DNA of 6,448 bases from an uncultured Dietzia sp. (GTDB lineage: Bacteria > Actinomycetota > Actinomycetes > Mycobacteriales > Mycobacteriaceae). The notes below the pieces were generated by a model, which saw only the letters and a list, made by a program, of their open reading frames with translations, was not told the DNA's origin and searched no databases. Below are positions 1 to 5,883 of the stretch, piece by piece (within the stretch, counting starts at the first letter, position 1; each line of letters opens with the position of its first letter). Location: contig CAMNYG010000084.1 in assembly GCA_946570335.1 (NCBI GenBank), positions 1 through 6,448 on the forward strand, written 5' to 3'. The position numbers and the translations under genes were made by a program.

Positions 1-1234
1 CTGCAGCCCCGGTTGCGCCAGCAGCCCCGGCTGCGGCGTGCACCGCGGTGACGGCGGGCGCGCCCTTGGTCAGGGTGCCGGTCTTGTCGAACAGGACGGC
101 GTCGACCGTGCGCATGCTCTCCAGCGCGAGCCGGTCCTTGATGAGCACGCCGCCGCGGGCCGCGCGCTCGGTGGCGATCGAGACGACCAGCGGGATCGCC
201 AGCCCCAGCGCGTGCGGACACGCGATGACCAACACCGTGATCACGCGGATCACGGCCTGCTCCGGGGTGCCGACGAGCAGCCAGACGACGACAGTGATCA
301 GTGCCGCGCCGAGCGCGAACCAGAACAGCCACGCCGCCGCCTTGTCGGCGATCCGCTGCGCACGGGAGGAGGAGTTCTGGGCGTCCTCGACGAGTTTCTG
401 AATACCGGCCAGCGCGGTGTCGCTGCCGACCGCGCTGATCCGCACGCGCATCCCGGAGTCGGTGGCGACCGTGCCGGCGACCACGGTGTCCCCCTCGGAG
501 CGCCGAACGGTCTGCGATTCGCCGGTGATCATCGACTCGTCCATGCTTGCCGTGCCCTGCACCACCACACCGTCGGCGGGAACGCTGCCACCGGGTCGGA
601 TGATCACAACGTCCCCCACGCGGAGGTCGGCGGGCGAGACGATGACGACGTCGTCGTCGTCAACCTTCTCGGCTTCATCCGGCAACAGTGCTGCCAGGGA
701 GTCGAGGGCCGAGCTGGTCTGGGCGAGGGAGCGCATTTCCACCCAGTGGCCGAGCAGCATGATGACGATCAGCAGCGCGAGTTCCCACCAGAATTCGAGC
801 TCGTGACCGAGCAGGCCGAGCGTCGAGCCCCATGAGGCGACGAACGCGACTGTGATGCCGAGGCTGATCAGCAGCATCATCCCCGGTTGGCGGGCCTTGA
901 TCTCGTCCCAGCCGCCAGTGAGGAAGGGTTGGCCGCCCCAGACGTACATGACGGTGCCCAGGATCGGCGCGACCCACAGGCCCCAGCCTGTGACCTCGTA
1001 GCCGAGCAGCATGGCGAACATCGGCGAGAACGCGACGGTCGGGATGCCCAGCGCGAGCATGATCCAGAACAGGCGCCGGAACACCTGGACGTGGTGGCCG
1101 TGGTTGCCGTGGCCGCCGTGACCAGCATGATCACTGTGTCCCGCATGCCCCGCGTGCGGGTCGTGCCCCGCGTGCGGACCATGGGCCTCGTGCGCATGAT
1201 GGCACTGCTCGTGATGGCCGTGCTCGGTCGTCAT
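1..1234 (-). CDS. copB: Copper-exporting P1B-type ATPase, CopB-like (partial, C-terminus off window)
   Basis: ATP-driven heavy-metal pump of the inner membrane, probably exporting copper. The 411 visible residues read without a frameshift. The first ~48 residues are extremely His-rich (HGHH, HH, repeated GH pairs, one Cys), as in CopB-type pumps, and replace the CXXC metal-binding domains of CopA-type pumps. Hydrophobic spans lie near residues 53-77, 85-100, 119-143 and 148-163. The actuator domain carries TGES (237-240). The membrane metal site is CPH (339-341) rather than the CPC of CopA pumps, placing it in the CopB (P1B-3) group, for which Cu(II), Cu(I) and Ag(I) have been reported. The phosphorylation motif DKTGTLT starts at Asp383. 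The ATP-binding domain and last helices are missing. The start has an AAGGGGG ribosome site (1239-1245) four bases upstream. The gene is last in the leftward copper cluster, with its own CsoR-like operator in the preceding gap. Confidence 0.95.
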   Translation of the reverse strand, partial: MTTEHGHHEQCHHAHEAHGPHAGHDPHAGHAGHSDHAGHGGHGNHGHHVQVFRRLFWIMLALGIPTVAFSPMFAMLLGYEVTGWGLWVAPILGTVMYVWGGQPFLTGGWDEIKARQPGMMLLISLGITVAFVASWGSTLGLLGHELEFWWELALLIVIMLLGHWVEMRSLAQTSSALDSLAALLPDEAEKVDDDDVVIVSPADLRVGDVVIIRPGGSVPADGVVVQGTASMDESMITGESQTVRRSEGDTVVAGTVATDSGMRVRISAVGSDTALAGIQKLVEDAQNSSSRAQRIADKAAAWLFWFALGAALITVVVWLLVGTPEQAVIRVITVLVIACPHALGLAIPLVVSIATERAARGGVLIKDRLALESMRTVDAVLFDKTGTLTKGAPAVTAVHAAAGAAGATGAA

Positions 1235-1238
1235 CGTT

Positions 1239-1245
1239 CCCCCTT
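1239..1245 (-). promoter_or_regulatory. Ribosome binding site of copB
   Basis: On the minus strand this reads AAGGGGG, followed by four bases and the ATG at 1234. It fixes the start at the beginning of the His-rich segment. Confidence 0.7.
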
Positions 1246-1279
1246 CATCTCGGTCCGGGTGTTCCTCACAGCGCCAAAC

Positions 1280-1296
1280 ATACCCCAGGGGGGTAT
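1280..1296. promoter_or_regulatory. Probable CsoR-family operator of copB
   Basis: A perfect 7-3-7 dyad: ATACCCC (1280-1286), centre AGG, GGGGTAT (1290-1296). Operators of copper-responsive CsoR repressors have this form, TATACCCC/GGGGTATA around a GC-rich centre. It sits in the gap just upstream of the copper pump, where a repressor would cover its promoter. CsoR proteins release DNA on binding Cu(I). No csoR gene is in the window, so the regulator must be encoded elsewhere. A CsoR paralogue such as RcnR or CstR is the main alternative, but the gene controlled makes copper the likely signal. Confidence 0.75.
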
Positions 1297-1357
1297 ATTC
1301 CTGTCGTCCTCAGCCAGCCCCGGGAAGAAGCCCCAGAACAGAGCGCCCGGCGCGCGA

Positions 1358-1990
1358 CTACTGCCCGTCGAGCAGCCCCTGCATCTCGTCGATCTCCGCC
1401 TGCTGGGTCTCGATAATCGTCCGGGCCATGTCGATCGCCGGCTGGTAACTCCCGTCCTCCACCTCGTCCTCCGCCATGGCCACCGCGCCCTCGTGGTGGG
1501 CGATCATCTGCTCCAGGAACAGGTCCGCGGCCTCGGGTCCGGGTGCGTCGGAGAGCTCCTGCAGGTCCTCCTCGGAGAGCATGCCCTCCATCTGCGACAT
1601 GTCATGGCCGCCGTGGTCTCCCTCCGGCATCATCGGCTCGCCCCACTGCTCGAGCCACTCGGTCAGCTGCGCGATCTCCGGCCCCTGTGCGGCCTTGATC
1701 TCCTCCGCGAGCGTGGTGACCTCGGCAGGGACCCCGTCCTTGGCCAGGATGATGTCGCTCATCTCGATGGCCTGCTCGTGGTGCGGCAGCATCATCTGGG
1801 CGAACATCACGTCGGCCTCGGAGTGCTGTGACGACACCTCCGACGTACTCATGGCACTCTCGCTGCTCGCCGTGGTTTGGACAGCGGTAGTGGTCTCGCT
1901 CTCCGTGCCACTCTCATCGCCGGTGCACGCGGACAATCCCAGCACGGCTACGGCGGCAGCGGCGGTCAGTACAAGCTTCTGTCGATTCAT
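1358..1990 (-). CDS. DUF305 family lipoprotein, probable copper-binding
   Basis: A 210-residue exported lipoprotein. The N-terminus has a short basic part, a hydrophobic stretch and a lipobox (LSAC, lipidated Cys22), followed by a Ser/Thr/Glu-rich linker. The rest matches the DUF305 family, predicted to form helical bundles of the ferritin-like kind. It has two copies of the signature with paired histidines: MMLPHHEQAIEM (His70-His71) and QMIAHHEGAVAM (His165-His166). Between them is a Met/His-rich stretch (about 119-137). Family members often lie in copper-resistance clusters; metal binding by the HH/Met motifs is an inference. The ATG at 1990 was preferred to one at 2050 because the signal peptide begins there and GAAGAAAGG stands nine bases upstream. 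It lies 56 nt after the oxidase stop codon, so the two are probably co-transcribed. It may hold copper for, or pass it to, the oxidase. Confidence 0.9.
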   Translation of the reverse strand: MNRQKLVLTAAAAVAVLGLSACTGDESGTESETTTAVQTTASSESAMSTSEVSSQHSEADVMFAQMMLPHHEQAIEMSDIILAKDGVPAEVTTLAEEIKAAQGPEIAQLTEWLEQWGEPMMPEGDHGGHDMSQMEGMLSEEDLQELSDAPGPEAADLFLEQMIAHHEGAVAMAEDEVEDGSYQPAIDMARTIIETQQAEIDEMQGLLDGQ

Positions 1991-2046
1991 CTGTGGGTAC
2001 CTTTCTTCGGCAGACCTTCGGGCCCGCGGTTTGACTACCTGGCCGG

Positions 2047-3600
2047 TCAAGCGAGGTAGGACAGTGTGGTCATCATTCCGGCTTCCTGGTGATAGGCGTT
2101 ATGACAGTGCATCGCCCACTGGCCGGGGTTGTCCGTGTCGAACTCGATCTCGATGCTGCGCATCGGGCGGATTGTGACGGTGTCCTTGCGGAGTCCGCTG
2201 TCCGCGAGCGCGAATGTGTGTCCGTGGAGGTGCATCGGATGGAACATGTCAGACATATTTCGCAACCGCATCCGCACCCGTTCGCCACCGTTTACCTCGA
2301 GCGGCGCCGAGTCGGGATGCGCCCGCCCATTGAGAGTCCACCTGTACGGAGACATCGATCCGCCGAGGTCGACGCTGAGGTAGCGGTCATGCCCCTTTCC
2401 CGGAAGCCGCACCTCTTCAGCCGGCGAGAGGTCCGTACCCAGCAGTGGCGATCGGTCCAACTCATCGGGCCTCGACTGATTCGGCACGTCACCCATCGCA
2501 GTGCGGACGAGGGCCCGAGCGTGTCCGGCCTTCCCTTCGGCGTCGGCGTACATCGGAAAGGCTCCGTCGCCGAGAGTGACCATGACGTCGAAACGTTCTC
2601 CCATGCCGATCAACAGGGAGTCGGTCTCGACCGGCATAACCGGGAAGCCGTCCGTGTGGGTGACGGTCATCCGGTGCCCTCCCAGCGCCACCCGGAAGGC
2701 GGTGTCAGCCCCCGCGTTGACGAATCTGATCCTGACCCGGTCCCCCGGAGATGCATTCCAGACCTGCATGTCCTCGGAGGGTCGTCCATTGATCAGATAG
2801 GTCGGATAGCTGACATCCCCCGCGCTGCCGAGGATCGGCGACATCATCGAGCCATCGCCACCGTACATGTTCATCATGCCGTGCCGCCCCCCGAGATTGC
2901 CTGAGCCGCTGACGGCGCCGCCGCCAGCGCCGATCCCCAGGTCACGGGAGACATCGTCCGGCGTGCGCCCCATCCCATCGAGCCAGTCGTCCAGGACCAC
3001 AACCCATTCGTTGTCGTAATCCCCCGGATCTTCCGGATCATCAATGAGCACCACGCCGTACAGTCCGCGATCCAGCTGCAGTCCCGAATGGGAGTGGTAA
3101 AAATACGTGCCCGGATCCGGGGCGGTGAAGTCGTAGGTGAACCTCGAGCCGGGAGCAATCGGCTCCTGCGTTAGCCCGGGCACCCCGTCCATGTCATTGC
3201 GCATGGCGATTCCGTGCCAGTGCACGCTGGAATCCTCGGGCAACCGGTTGTCGACAACAATCTGCAGCCTTTCTCCAGCCCTGGCACGGATGAGTGGGCC
3301 CGGCAACTGGTCGTCATAGGCCCAGGTGGTGGCCAGTCGTCCGCCGAGATCCACGTCGACCGGGCGGGCCGTCAGCCGCGTGGCGACCACCTTCTGCCCG
3401 GGAAAGCGACGCCCCTCTTCAAGACGACGCACCAGGTCCGAGGAGCCCATCACCCGGTTACCTGTAGCGGTGCCCGGACCTGTACACGCGGCCAGAGCCC
3501 CGGCACCGGCGAGGAGTGAGCCAAACAGGAATGCACGGCGCGAGAACGACGACGACACACTGCGTGGCTGGACAGCGCGCCACTGGCATTCATCGCTCAT
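2047..3600 (-). CDS. copO: Multicopper oxidase, Tat-exported lipoprotein (CopO/CueO-like)
   Basis: A 517-residue three-domain multicopper oxidase, complete for the family, that probably oxidises Cu(I) to Cu(II) outside the membrane. The N-terminus has a Tat motif (SRRAFLFG, 20-27) followed by a lipobox ending at Cys39, so it should be exported folded and anchored by lipid. All copper motifs are intact: HWHG (127-130), HSH (169-171), HPMHLHGH (454-461) and HCHNAYHQEAGM (498-509). The type 1 ligands are His454, Cys499, His504 and Met509; a Met axial ligand is usual in bacterial cuprous oxidases. A Gly/Met-rich insert (about 223-254, with MMNM and SMM) resembles the Met-rich copper-collecting regions of CueO and CopA/PcoA oxidases. 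The ATG at 3600 is chosen for GAGGGG four bases upstream and a correctly placed Tat signal. It overlaps the small upstream gene by 11 nt, which suggests translational coupling. The symbol follows the similar Corynebacterium locus. Confidence 0.95.
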   Translation of the reverse strand: MSDECQWRAVQPRSVSSSFSRRAFLFGSLLAGAGALAACTGPGTATGNRVMGSSDLVRRLEEGRRFPGQKVVATRLTARPVDVDLGGRLATTWAYDDQLPGPLIRARAGERLQIVVDNRLPEDSSVHWHGIAMRNDMDGVPGLTQEPIAPGSRFTYDFTAPDPGTYFYHSHSGLQLDRGLYGVVLIDDPEDPGDYDNEWVVVLDDWLDGMGRTPDDVSRDLGIGAGGGAVSGSGNLGGRHGMMNMYGGDGSMMSPILGSAGDVSYPTYLINGRPSEDMQVWNASPGDRVRIRFVNAGADTAFRVALGGHRMTVTHTDGFPVMPVETDSLLIGMGERFDVMVTLGDGAFPMYADAEGKAGHARALVRTAMGDVPNQSRPDELDRSPLLGTDLSPAEEVRLPGKGHDRYLSVDLGGSMSPYRWTLNGRAHPDSAPLEVNGGERVRMRLRNMSDMFHPMHLHGHTFALADSGLRKDTVTIRPMRSIEIEFDTDNPGQWAMHCHNAYHQEAGMMTTLSYLA

Positions 3601-3769
3601 GAAGCCCCTCGACAGCGTCAGCCGCTCCACGTGACCGGCTCGTTCCCACTGTTGCGTCGGCAACCCGCCGGCCACGCACCCCACCGAGCACGCTGATCAG
3701 CAGAGTCACGACGAGCCCCCACAGGACAACGACGAACGCGACCAGGAGCACTACGTCGATCCAGGTCAT
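3590..3769 (-). CDS. Small single-span membrane protein, first gene of the copper operon
   Basis: A 59-residue protein of unknown function. Residues 4-29 are a strongly hydrophobic segment (VVLLVAFVVVLWGLVVTLLISVL), followed by a basic patch (RGRR) and a short polar tail, so an N-out, C-in orientation is expected. The start at 3769 is set by an excellent ribosome site (GAGAGGGGG, 3774-3782); a longer reading from 3865 would add 32 residues without membrane or signal features. It is the first gene left of the divergent control region, and its last 11 nt overlap the oxidase start, so it probably shares the CopRS-controlled transcript. The tail AADAVEGLHER faintly resembles the first helix of the SHOCT motif found in many small actinobacterial membrane proteins, but the motif is not complete. 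A role in assembling or regulating the oxidase or pump is only a guess from position. Confidence 0.7.
   Translation of the reverse strand: MTWIDVVLLVAFVVVLWGLVVTLLISVLGGVRGRRVADATVGTSRSRGAADAVEGLHER
3605..3610 (-). promoter_or_regulatory. Ribosome binding site of the multicopper oxidase
   Basis: Reads GAGGGG on the minus strand, four bases before the ATG at 3600. It lies inside the end of the preceding small gene and rules out the longer reading from 3684, which would add 28 residues before an already complete Tat signal. Confidence 0.7.
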
Positions 3770-3773
3770 GTCG

Positions 3774-3782
3774 CCCCCTCTC
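3774..3782 (-). promoter_or_regulatory. Ribosome binding site of the small membrane protein
   Basis: Reads GAGAGGGGG on the minus strand, four bases from the ATG at 3769. It decides between this start and the further-upstream in-frame ATGs at 3841 and 3865. Confidence 0.7.
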
Positions 3783-3840
3783 GGTGCTTCGTCGCATCGG
3801 CGTGGTGCCGCCTCTTCCCGGCCCGCGGCGGACCGGGCCA

Positions 3841-3857
3841 TCGAGAACCAGTCTCGA
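3841..3857. repeat. Inverted repeat TCGAGA-N5-TCTCGA in the operon leader
   Basis: Perfect 6-bp arms (3841-3846 and 3852-3857) around a five-base centre, in the divergent region on the leftward-operon side of the CopR-like box. It could be an operator for another regulator or a small hairpin in the leader RNA. No known factor is assigned. Confidence 0.4.
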
Positions 3858-3878
3858 ACGCCCACCCCAGGATTCGGA

Positions 3879-3898
3879 TGAGGATTTCGTCAAGGTCT
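3879..3898 (+). promoter_or_regulatory. CopR-box-like tandem repeat in the divergent control region
   Basis: Two 9-mers in direct orientation, separated by CG: TGAGGATTT (3879-3887) and TCAAGGTCT (3890-3898). The CopR box reported for Corynebacterium glutamicum, as recalled, is two copies of TGAAGATTT separated by two bases. Here the first half matches at 8 of 9 positions and the second at 6 of 9. The 11-base period puts both halves on one face of the helix, as OmpR-type regulators require. It lies between the copR gene and the oxidase operon, where it could serve both promoters. A TTGACG on the minus strand (3888-3893) overlaps it and may be the leftward -35 element; no clear -10 was found. 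Confidence 0.6.
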
Positions 3899-3916
3899 GA
3901 TGAAGTTCGCGCCCGC

Positions 3917-3926
3917 GACACGTGTC
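3917..3926. repeat. Palindrome GACACGTGTC upstream of copR
   Basis: A perfect 10-bp palindrome located 13 nt before the leader ORF and 30 nt before copR. It may be a binding site or chance; its placement would overlap the copR promoter or early leader. Confidence 0.3.
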
Positions 3927-3938
3927 AGGAACAGCGAC

Positions 3939-3959
3939 ATGGCGATGATGGATCCATGA
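3939..3959 (+). CDS. Possible six-codon leader ORF (MAMMDP) coupled to copR
   Basis: The sequence reads ATG GCG ATG ATG GAT CCA TGA. It has a good ribosome site, AGGA (3927-3930), eight bases before its ATG. Its stop codon overlaps the copR start as ATGA (3956-3959), the same junction type as that between copR and copS. The copR start itself has only a weak site before it (GGAT), so ribosomes finishing the hexapeptide could re-initiate at copR. Three of its six residues are Met. An ORF this short can arise by chance, and there is no evidence that it is translated. Confidence 0.35.
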   Translation: MAMMDP

Positions 3960-4696
3960 CCGCACCTCAGCTACGGGCGATGATCGTCGAGGACGAACCG
4001 GAGATCGCCGACCTCATCGGCAGCTACCTCACGCGCGACGGGTTCGACGTCTCGACCGCGCATGATGGCCATGCCGCCGTCGGCCTCATCCGAGAGGTCG
4101 ACCCGGACGTGGTGGTACTCGATCTCGGACTACCCGGGCTCGACGGGATCGAGGTGTGCCGCCAACTGCGCACCTTCTCCGACGCGTACGTCGTCATGCT
4201 CACCGCCCGCGCCGAGGAGGTCGACACACTCATCGGGCTGTCCGTCGGGGCCGACGACTACATGGCCAAGCCGTTCAGCCCACGCGAACTCATGGCCCGC
4301 ATCCAGGTCATGCTGCGCCGCCCCCGGACCACCGGATCGCTGGGCACCCCGACCAGTTCGACCGCCGCGGGCACGGCCGAGCGGCCCCGGGATCTGCGGA
4401 CCATCGGCGCGCTCACCCTGGACGTCGACGGTCACGAGGTCACCGTCGACGGCACCCCGGTCCGGCTGACCAGGACCGAGTTCGACCTGCTGGCCACACT
4501 CACGCGGGATCCCGGCGTCGTGCTGACCCGCGAACAACTCATCGCCGCGATCTGGGGCGCCGACTGGATCGGGGACACGCACCTGGTCGACGTCCACATC
4601 GGCCATCTCCGGCGAAAGCTCGGCGACACCGCCGCGCGCGGAGCCTACGTCCGCACCGTCCGCGGTGTCGGCTACCGAACAGGGGATGGACGATGA
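3956..4696 (+). CDS. copR: OmpR/PhoB-family response regulator, CopR-like
   Basis: A 246-residue two-component regulator of normal OmpR-family length. The receiver domain (about 6-120) has the acidic pair Glu12-Asp13, phospho-acceptor Asp56 in VVVLDLGLPG, Thr83 and Lys105 in AKPF. After a Ser/Thr/Pro linker (121-146), the C-terminal winged-helix DNA-binding domain (about 148-243) contains LTRTEFDLLATL and the terminal VDVHIGHLRRKLG...VRTVRGVGYR. An ATG at 3956 was chosen; the reading from 3878 adds 26 residues unlike any receiver and runs through the CopR-like box. The stop overlaps the kinase start (ATGA). It is divergent from the oxidase operon with a copper-type operator between, so it probably activates that operon under copper excess and may act on its own promoter. 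The family and partnership are certain; copper as the signal is inferred from context. Confidence 0.93.
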   Translation: MTAPQLRAMIVEDEPEIADLIGSYLTRDGFDVSTAHDGHAAVGLIREVDPDVVVLDLGLPGLDGIEVCRQLRTFSDAYVVMLTARAEEVDTLIGLSVGADDYMAKPFSPRELMARIQVMLRRPRTTGSLGTPTSSTAAGTAERPRDLRTIGALTLDVDGHEVTVDGTPVRLTRTEFDLLATLTRDPGVVLTREQLIAAIWGADWIGDTHLVDVHIGHLRRKLGDTAARGAYVRTVRGVGYRTGDGR

Positions 4697-5787
4697 GCGA
4701 GCGCACCAGTTTCGGAACGCGCCTTCTGGCGGCACTCGCGCTGGTCACGGTCGGCTTCGCCATCAGCGCCTGGGTCGTGGGTGCGCTCCTCGCCCCGGGG
4801 ATTTTCCACGATCATCTCGAGATGGCGGGACTGTCCCAGGACTCCTCCGAGGCGGCCCACATGGAGGAGGCGTTCCGTTCCTCGATGGCCTTGTCGTGGG
4901 CGGTCGCCCTGGCCGTCTCCCTGATCCTGTCGCTACTCGTCAGCGGATACATGACGCGGCGCCTACTCCGGTCCATCTCACCCGTGACGCACTCCGTCCG
5001 CGAGGTCGCGGCCGGCCAGTACGGGACACGCGTCAACAAACCGGGAATCGGCCGCGAGTTCGACGAACTCGTTGGCAGTTTCAACGAGCTCGCCCGCAGA
5101 CTCGACGCCACCGAGACGACCCGCAGACGGATGCTCTCGGACCTCGCGCACGAGATGCGGACGCCTCTCGCGACGATCGAATCCCACCTGGAAGCGGTTG
5201 AGGACGGGGTCCGCGACCTTGACCCGGCCACGCTGACCATCCTGCGAACGGCCACCGGACGTCTGGAGCGACTCGCCCACGACGTCGGCGCCGTCTCGCT
5301 CGCCGAGGAGCACCTCACCCGCCTCGTCACCGCCGAGACCGACACCCACAGCGTCATCGCGGAAGCGGTCGACGCGATCCGACCCGAATACGCGGACAAG
5401 GGCGTGGAGATCCTCTCCGACCTCGGCCGTCCCGTCCCGATCACCGTCGACGCCGACCGGATCAATCAGGTGCTCGGCAACCTCCTCCACAATGCACTCC
5501 GCCACACCGCTGGTGGCGGAACCGTCACCGTATCCAGCCGCTCGCTGCACGGATACGCGCAGATTGCCGTCACCGACACCGGCGAGGGCATCGCCCCCGA
5601 GCATCTGGACCACATCTTCGACCGCTTCTATCGGGTCGACACCGCCCGGGACCGACAGCACGGTGGCAGCGGGATCGGTTTGACCATCAGCCGAGCCCTC
5701 GTAGAGGCCCACGGCGGGCGCATCCGCGCGACCAGCGACGGACCCGGACGCGGGGCACGATTCGTGATTGACCTCCCGATCACGTAG
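4693..5787 (+). CDS. copS: Sensor histidine kinase, CopS-like
   Basis: A 364-residue membrane histidine kinase that should phosphorylate the adjacent regulator. Membrane spans lie at about 9-34 and 66-85. The extracytoplasmic loop between them is only ~30 residues and holds His39, His41, Met44, His56 and Met57, which suits a small metal sensor. A HAMP domain (about 86-138) leads to the dimerisation helix with phospho-acceptor His153 (SDLAHEMRTPLATIE). The ATPase domain has an N box (LGNLLHNALRHT, Asn267), G1 (DTGEGI, 295-300), an F box (FDRFYRVD) and G2 (GGSGIGLTI, from 324). It starts within the copR stop codon (ATGA at 4693-4696), so the two are translationally coupled. Copper as ligand is inferred from the loop residues and the neighbouring copper genes; silver is a possible alternative. 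Confidence 0.93.
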   Translation: MSERTSFGTRLLAALALVTVGFAISAWVVGALLAPGIFHDHLEMAGLSQDSSEAAHMEEAFRSSMALSWAVALAVSLILSLLVSGYMTRRLLRSISPVTHSVREVAAGQYGTRVNKPGIGREFDELVGSFNELARRLDATETTRRRMLSDLAHEMRTPLATIESHLEAVEDGVRDLDPATLTILRTATGRLERLAHDVGAVSLAEEHLTRLVTAETDTHSVIAEAVDAIRPEYADKGVEILSDLGRPVPITVDADRINQVLGNLLHNALRHTAGGGTVTVSSRSLHGYAQIAVTDTGEGIAPEHLDHIFDRFYRVDTARDRQHGGSGIGLTISRALVEAHGGRIRATSDGPGRGARFVIDLPIT

Positions 5788-5834
5788 CCGGCCGCTCGCG
5801 GACGACCTCTGGCGAACGTGACACGCTTCACAAA

Positions 5835-5866
5835 TTGCATGCTCTGCAAACTTGCAGTGACTGCAA
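5835..5866. promoter_or_regulatory. Two tandem dyads TTGCA-N5-TGCAA, probable TetR operator
   Basis: Two perfect 15-bp dyads in tandem: TTGCA-TGCTC-TGCAA (5835-5849) and TTGCA-GTGAC-TGCAA (5852-5866), two bases apart, giving a 17-base period. The inner arms also form TGCAA-AC-TTGCA. Spacing and symmetry suit two TetR-family dimers on DNA. It lies directly upstream of the tetR reading frame, so autoregulation is likely. A possible promoter overlaps it: TTGCAG (5852-5857), 17 bases, CATTAT (5875-5880). The arm sequence is much more AT-rich than its surroundings, and chance is very unlikely. Confidence 0.8.
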
Positions 5867-5883
5867 CTTGAGCGCATTATCGT

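Noticed and set aside
1300..1357. Possible terminator between the DUF305 gene and copB
   Set aside because: Only 3-4 bp GC stems without a U-run can be drawn, so transcription from upstream may read into copB.
887..1831. Long plus-strand open frame opposite copB and the DUF305 gene
   Set aside because: It crosses two well-supported minus-strand genes and the operator between them, and its low-complexity translation is typical of an antisense shadow.
2031..2050. TTGAC-N10-GTCAA inverted repeat at the end of the oxidase gene
   Set aside because: The 5-bp arms are AT-containing and the loop is 10 nt, with no T-run; it is too weak for a terminator and partly lies within the stop codon region.
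3820..3839. GGCCCG/CGGGCC stem with an 8-nt loop in the leader of the small membrane protein gene
   Set aside because: Short GC stems are expected by chance in DNA of this composition, and nothing else marks it as a riboswitch or attenuator.
4156..4692. Upstream extension of the kinase frame across copR, giving a 543-residue protein
   Set aside because: The added part is an Arg/His/Pro-rich out-of-frame reading of copR; the ATG at 4693 begins a normal first membrane helix.
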